DNA of 64,000 nt from an uncultured Sutterella sp. GTDB lineage: Bacteria > Pseudomonadota > Gammaproteobacteria > Burkholderiales > Burkholderiaceae_F. The notes beneath the pieces are model-generated. The model saw nothing but the letters and a program-made list of their open reading frames with translations. It had not been told where the DNA came from and did not search any database. The stretch is from NCBI GenBank assembly GCA_905213905.1, contig CAJMKD010000002.1:1-64000 (forward strand), written 5' to 3'. Position 1 is the first letter of the stretch; every line of letters starts with the position of its first letter. Positions 60,527 through 64,000 of the stretch are shown here, piece by piece. Position numbers and translations under genes: made by a program.

Positions 60527-61474
60527 ATGACGGAAATGAAAAAGCGCGTCGTGGTCTTCATGGGCGGCATTTCATCGGAGCGCGAAGTGTCGCTCATGTC
60601 CGGCAAGGGCGTCTGCGAGGCGCTCACTGCCCGCGGCTTCGAAGTGACGGCCTTTGATCCTGCGACCGATTCGGTCGAGATGCTCGAAGCGGGCAAGTTC
60701 GATGCGGCCTTCATTGCGCTGCACGGCAAGCTTGGCGAAGACGGCTCGGTGCAGGGGCTCCTCAACTGCCTCGGCATTCCCTACACGGGTCCGGGCGTTG
60801 AAGCAAGCGCCGCAGCGATGGACAAGAACCTCACGAAGCTCATCTGGCAGGCGGCTGGCCTCCCTGTGCCGGCAGGCCGCCGGGTCACGAAGGCGGACGC
60901 GCGCGACGCCGCCCTGCTCGAGGCGCTCATCGCCGACTTCGGCGCCGACGGCCTTGTCGTGAAGCCCGATCGCGACGGCTCCTCAATCGGCGTCACGAAG
61001 CTCATGCGCGGCGACCTCACGGCCGAGGCGCTTCGCGCGGCCGTCGAGCGCGCGGCCGGTGAAGGCGATGAACCCGTGCTCGTCGAAGAATACGTGCACG
61101 GGCGCGAATTCACGATTGCGCTTCTCGACGGGAAAGCGCTTCCTGTCATTGAAATCCGTGCGCCCGAAGGCGCCTATGACTATCAGAACAAGTACTTCAC
61201 GGACGTGACGAAGTACGACTGCCCGGCGGATCTCCCCGCAGAAAAGGCGGCGGAAATCGCCCGCCTTTCGGAGCGCGCCTTTGCTGCGCTCGGCTGCCGA
61301 GGCTGGGCGCGCGTCGATGCGCTCTCGCGTCCGGACGGCAGCTTCGTGCTGCTTGAGATCAATACTTCGCCCGGCATGACGCCGCATTCGCTCGTGCCGA
61401 TGGCCGCCCGCGCCGTCGGCCTCGACTATCCGGCGCTTTGCGAGCGCGTGCTTGAGCTCGCCGATCTCGACTGA
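60527..61474 (+). CDS. ddl: D-alanine--D-alanine ligase Ddl
   Basis: Ddl joins two D-alanines for MurF. The 315-residue ATP-grasp protein has VVVFMGGISSEREVSLMSG near residue 7 and FIALHGKLGEDGSVQGLL (H and E of the first D-Ala site). GIPYTGPGVEASAAAMDK, KPDRDGSSIGV and LVEEYVHGREFTIALLDG follow, then EINTSPGMTPHSLVP near the end with the Mg2+ ligands. ATG 60527 has AGAGAG 9 bases upstream; an ATG three codons later is possible. In dcw order it lies between murC and ftsQ, as in E. coli (ddlB). Confidence 0.97.
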   Translation: MTEMKKRVVVFMGGISSEREVSLMSGKGVCEALTARGFEVTAFDPATDSVEMLEAGKFDAAFIALHGKLGEDGSVQGLLNCLGIPYTGPGVEASAAAMDKNLTKLIWQAAGLPVPAGRRVTKADARDAALLEALIADFGADGLVVKPDRDGSSIGVTKLMRGDLTAEALRAAVERAAGEGDEPVLVEEYVHGREFTIALLDGKALPVIEIRAPEGAYDYQNKYFTDVTKYDCPADLPAEKAAEIARLSERAFAALGCRGWARVDALSRPDGSFVLLEINTSPGMTPHSLVPMAARAVGLDYPALCERVLELADLD

Positions 61475-61494
61475 GGCTGCGCATCCGAGGGAAC

Positions 61495-63030
61495 ATGGCA
61501 TTTTGGAAGCGCCGGCGAGACGCAGCGGCTGAAAGCCCGGCTGCGAGCGATCGCCCGATTGAACCCGTGCTTCGGCAGGAGCCGCTGGAGTCGCCTGAGA
61601 CTTCGGCGGCGATGCATGCCTTGCCGCCTGGCGCGGCGCCAGGCGCGCCCGACGCATCGACGGAGGGCCGCGCTGCGGCAGCGCCAAAGGGCGCGGATGC
61701 CGAAGCGCTCGACGCCGCAGGCGAAGCCGAAGCAACGAAGAAGCACGCCGAGCGGGTTGCCGCACGCCTGCGCGCCCGGCGCCGCCGCTGGGTGAAGCGG
61801 CTGCTGCTCGCGGGCTTGCTCGTGCTCCTCGGCGTCGGCTGCTGGCAGGGCGTCGAGCTCGCCAAGACGCTTCCCGTCTTCAACTTCACCCGCCTCGTGC
61901 TCGAGGGCGACCTGCAGAAGGTGCCGCTTTCGCGCATGAAGGAGGCGGTCGAGGGCGCCGTGGACGGCAACTTCTTCACCGCGGATCTCGACCATGTGCG
62001 CGCTGCCGCCGAGCGCGTGCCCTGGGTGAAGCGCGCAAGCGTGAAGCGCGTCTGGCCGGGCACGCTTGCGATCGAGGTCGAGGTGCACGAGGCGATGGCC
62101 CTTTATGAGGACGGGCGCCTTGTGAGCACGCAGGGCGTTCTCTTTTCAGCCAATCCCGAAGAAGGGCGCGAAGCGAGGGATTTGCCGGCCTTCTATGGCG
62201 GCGCGGAGCAGGTCGAGGAGATCGCAGAGCGCTATCGGCGCTTTGGCGACATCCTCGCGCCGCTCGGGGCGAGGATTACGGACGTGATTCTCTCGGACCG
62301 CGGCAGCTGGTCGCTCGTCTTTGAGAGCGACGAGATTCCGCCCACGAAAGTGGAGCTCGGGCAGCCCGAGGATGAGGAAAAGCGCGCCGCGCAGCTTGCC
62401 GAGCGCAGCGAGAAGCGCCTCGACGAGGCAGACGCGCGCATGCAGAAGCGCCTGCGGCAGGCGGACGCGGCTGCGGGCGAAGACGTTTCGAAAGCAGATG
62501 CGGCAGCTACGGCGCTTGCGTCGCTTCGGTCGATGGGCGACACCGTCCAATCGGCTTGGCGCGAAGTGCGCGGGCTTCTCGAGAGCGGCGCGGAGGACGC
62601 CCCGGCGACCTCGGCGAAGTACCCTGCCGACTGCATCGACGCGCGGCTTGCGACGGCTGCCAAAAGCTACCGGCTTGTCGAGCGCGTGATGGGCGGCCCG
62701 CCCGCGTCCATCGATGCGCGCTACGAACACGCCTTTGCGGCGGGCATGCCCGACAAGGCGGCGATTGCAGCGCATGCCGAGCGCATGGCCGCTCAAAGGC
62801 GCCTTCAGGCGGCAGCCGCGGCAAAGGGGCTTGATGGGACGGCGGAGGCGGCGCCCCTGGCCGAGAGCGAAGACGACGCGCTCGGCGATGATGACGGCGC
62901 CGCAGACGACTCGGACGATGCGCCGCCAGCGGATGCTGGCCCTGCAGCGGCCGGCATAAATGGGCAGAATACGGCGCGAAGCGCGATTGAGGCGTCAAGC
63001 ACAAAAACAGAATTCGGAATAAAGCAATGA
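61495..63030 (+). CDS. ftsQ: Cell division protein FtsQ, unusually long
   Basis: FtsQ is the POTRA-domain scaffold that links FtsL/FtsB to the early divisome. This one has 511 residues, against about 250-280 in relatives. Layout: a long Pro/Ala/Glu cytoplasmic region (1-95), a transmembrane helix (about 102-119), a POTRA domain (about 128-200, with LPVFNFTRLVLEGDL and WVKRASVKRVWPGTLAIEVEVHE), and a beta domain from about 200. The beta domain is interrupted after PPTKVELGQ by a charged insert rich in Glu, Arg and Ala (about 290-390). It resumes at SYRLVERVMGGPPASIDARYEHAFAAG. A tail of about 95 residues ends very acidic (EDDALGDDDGAADDSDDAP). It follows ddl by 20 bases and overlaps ftsA (ATGA). 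Confidence 0.9.
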   Translation: MAFWKRRRDAAAESPAASDRPIEPVLRQEPLESPETSAAMHALPPGAAPGAPDASTEGRAAAAPKGADAEALDAAGEAEATKKHAERVAARLRARRRRWVKRLLLAGLLVLLGVGCWQGVELAKTLPVFNFTRLVLEGDLQKVPLSRMKEAVEGAVDGNFFTADLDHVRAAAERVPWVKRASVKRVWPGTLAIEVEVHEAMALYEDGRLVSTQGVLFSANPEEGREARDLPAFYGGAEQVEEIAERYRRFGDILAPLGARITDVILSDRGSWSLVFESDEIPPTKVELGQPEDEEKRAAQLAERSEKRLDEADARMQKRLRQADAAAGEDVSKADAAATALASLRSMGDTVQSAWREVRGLLESGAEDAPATSAKYPADCIDARLATAAKSYRLVERVMGGPPASIDARYEHAFAAGMPDKAAIAAHAERMAAQRRLQAAAAAKGLDGTAEAAPLAESEDDALGDDDGAADDSDDAPPADAGPAAAGINGQNTARSAIEASSTKTEFGIKQ

Positions 63031-64000
63031 GCAGCAGAAGCAACCGCAAAGAGAAAGTCTTCGTCGCCCTCGACGTCGGGTCGAGCAAGGTGCTCTGCGT
63101 CATTGCCTCCACCACGCGGGAGCCATACCGCTACCGCATTCTCGGCATCGGCAACACGCCCTCTGCCGGTGTTCGCCAGGGCACCGTGAACGACGTGGAG
63201 GACGCGGTGACCGCGATTCGCGAATCCGTCCGCGAAGCCGAGTTCACGGCGAACGTCGGCAGCGTGACGCGCGTCTGGGCTGCGATTGGCGGGCAGACGC
63301 TCAAAAGCCGCAACTGCACGGGCGTCGCTGTGCTGCGCGGGCGCGAGGTGACAGCCGAAGACGTGTCGCTGGCGGAAGCGAACGTGCGCCGGCACGCGCT
63401 GCGCGAAAGCCAGGGGCGCGACCTCCTCAAGCTCATTCCGCAGGGCTTCGCCTGCGGGGACGTGGCCGCCGTGCCCCGGCCGATCGGCCTCATCGGGCAG
63501 AAGCTCGAGGCGCGCATGCACGCCGTCTACGGCTCTGCGTCGAATGCGGAAAACCTGAAGCGCTGCATCCAGCGCGTGGGGCTTGAGCTCTCCAATTACG
63601 AGCCGCACCCGTGGGCGGCTGCGAAGGCCGTGCTTTCCGATACGGAGATGATCTGCGGGGCGGCCGTGATCGACATCGGCGCGCAGACCACGTCCCTCAT
63701 CGTCATTTCCGAAGGCGTCGTGCAGCTCACCGACGTGCGGCCCTGGGGGGCGGAGCTCATGACGCGCGACCTGGCGATCGTGCTCGGCCTCTCGCTCGAA
63801 GACGCCGAGCGCCTCAAGCTCAATTCCGGCACCTGCAGCCTCGAGTCGATCGTGCCGGGCGAAACCGTCGACGTCTCCAGCCGCAGAGGGCGCACGCAGC
63901 GCGTTTCCTGCTCGCGGGAATTGCTCGTCAAGACGCTTCGAAGCCGCGTGAAGGAGACGTTTTCGATCTACCGCAAGATTCTCGTCGACTCGGGGCTTGA
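63027..64000 (+). CDS. ftsA: Cell division protein FtsA (3' end beyond window)
   Basis: FtsA is the actin-like membrane tether of FtsZ. 324 codons are visible with no stop before the window end. The start MSSRSNRKEKVFVALDVGSSKVLCVIA carries the phosphate-1 loop. The 1C domain follows (about residues 85-160, with GVAVLRGREVT and GYxCG-like QGFACGD). GAAVIDIGAQTTSLIVI near 213 is the phosphate-2 loop. The ATG overlaps the ftsQ stop as ATGA, the normal coupling of this pair. The C-terminal amphipathic helix and ftsZ lie outside the window. Confidence 0.95.
   Translation, partial: MSSRSNRKEKVFVALDVGSSKVLCVIASTTREPYRYRILGIGNTPSAGVRQGTVNDVEDAVTAIRESVREAEFTANVGSVTRVWAAIGGQTLKSRNCTGVAVLRGREVTAEDVSLAEANVRRHALRESQGRDLLKLIPQGFACGDVAAVPRPIGLIGQKLEARMHAVYGSASNAENLKRCIQRVGLELSNYEPHPWAAAKAVLSDTEMICGAAVIDIGAQTTSLIVISEGVVQLTDVRPWGAELMTRDLAIVLGLSLEDAERLKLNSGTCSLESIVPGETVDVSSRRGRTQRVSCSRELLVKTLRSRVKETFSIYRKILVDSGL

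Overview
The window is a stretch of GC-rich bacterial chromosome made almost entirely of housekeeping genes. Gene content and order point to a betaproteobacterium of the Burkholderiales. The runs rplM-rpsI-erpA-anmK-M23 peptidase-tyrS-dtd, nrdR-ribD-ribE-...-ribH-nusB-thiL-pgpA and rnpB-mraZ-rsmH-ftsL-ftsI-murEF-mraY-murD-ftsW-murGC-ddl-ftsQA are all typical of that group. The alanine/arginine-rich proteins and several odd family members would fit a gut Sutterellaceae-type organism, but that is inference. I see no insertion sequence, prophage or CRISPR array. Layout: 1-80 holds the last bases of a 5S rRNA and the terminator of an rRNA operon. lptF-lptG (LPS export permease) follow and run towards uvrA on the minus strand, which encodes one 1896-residue polypeptide holding two complete UvrA copies. 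tRNA-Ala(GGC), tRNA-Glu(TTC), hpf and a repeat-rich Arg/Asp protein come next, then glpK-glpD and a MarC-family membrane protein (10.9-14.8 kb). From 15.1 to 22.5 kb lie rplM-rpsI, erpA, the minus-strand pair M23 endopeptidase-anmK, tyrS, dtd and a PEBP-family protein. From 22.9 to 31.9 kb lie glyA, nrdR, ribD-ribE, an old-yellow-enzyme gene where ribBA would be expected, ribH-nusB, thiL-pgpA and pncC. From 32 to 46 kb there are a CNNM/CorC-type transporter with an overlapping YdgA-like gene, pyrF, a CxxC periplasmic thioredoxin-fold protein, groESL behind a clear sigma-32 promoter, dacB, hemL with a DsbD/ScsB-type reductase, and a gene that fuses a PagP lipid A palmitoyltransferase barrel to a second outer-membrane barrel. 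rnpB (RNase P RNA) lies at 46.2-46.6 kb, and the dcw division/wall cluster runs from MraZ boxes at 46.78 kb to a truncated ftsA at the window end. How the genes work together: the dcw cluster supplies cytoplasmic peptidoglycan precursors (MurE, F, D, G, C, Ddl, MraY) and the divisome core (FtsL, I, W, Q, A). DacB, the M23 peptidase and AnmK remodel and recycle the wall. LptFG and the PagP fusion belong to outer-membrane LPS biogenesis. Glycine/folate, riboflavin, thiamine diphosphate, haem and pyrimidine genes supply cofactors and nucleotides. Most notable: the PagP double barrel, an FtsQ nearly twice the usual length, the tandem UvrA, the Arg/Asp repeat protein, and a 14-base MraZ-box-like word present in opposite orientations on both sides of rnpB.
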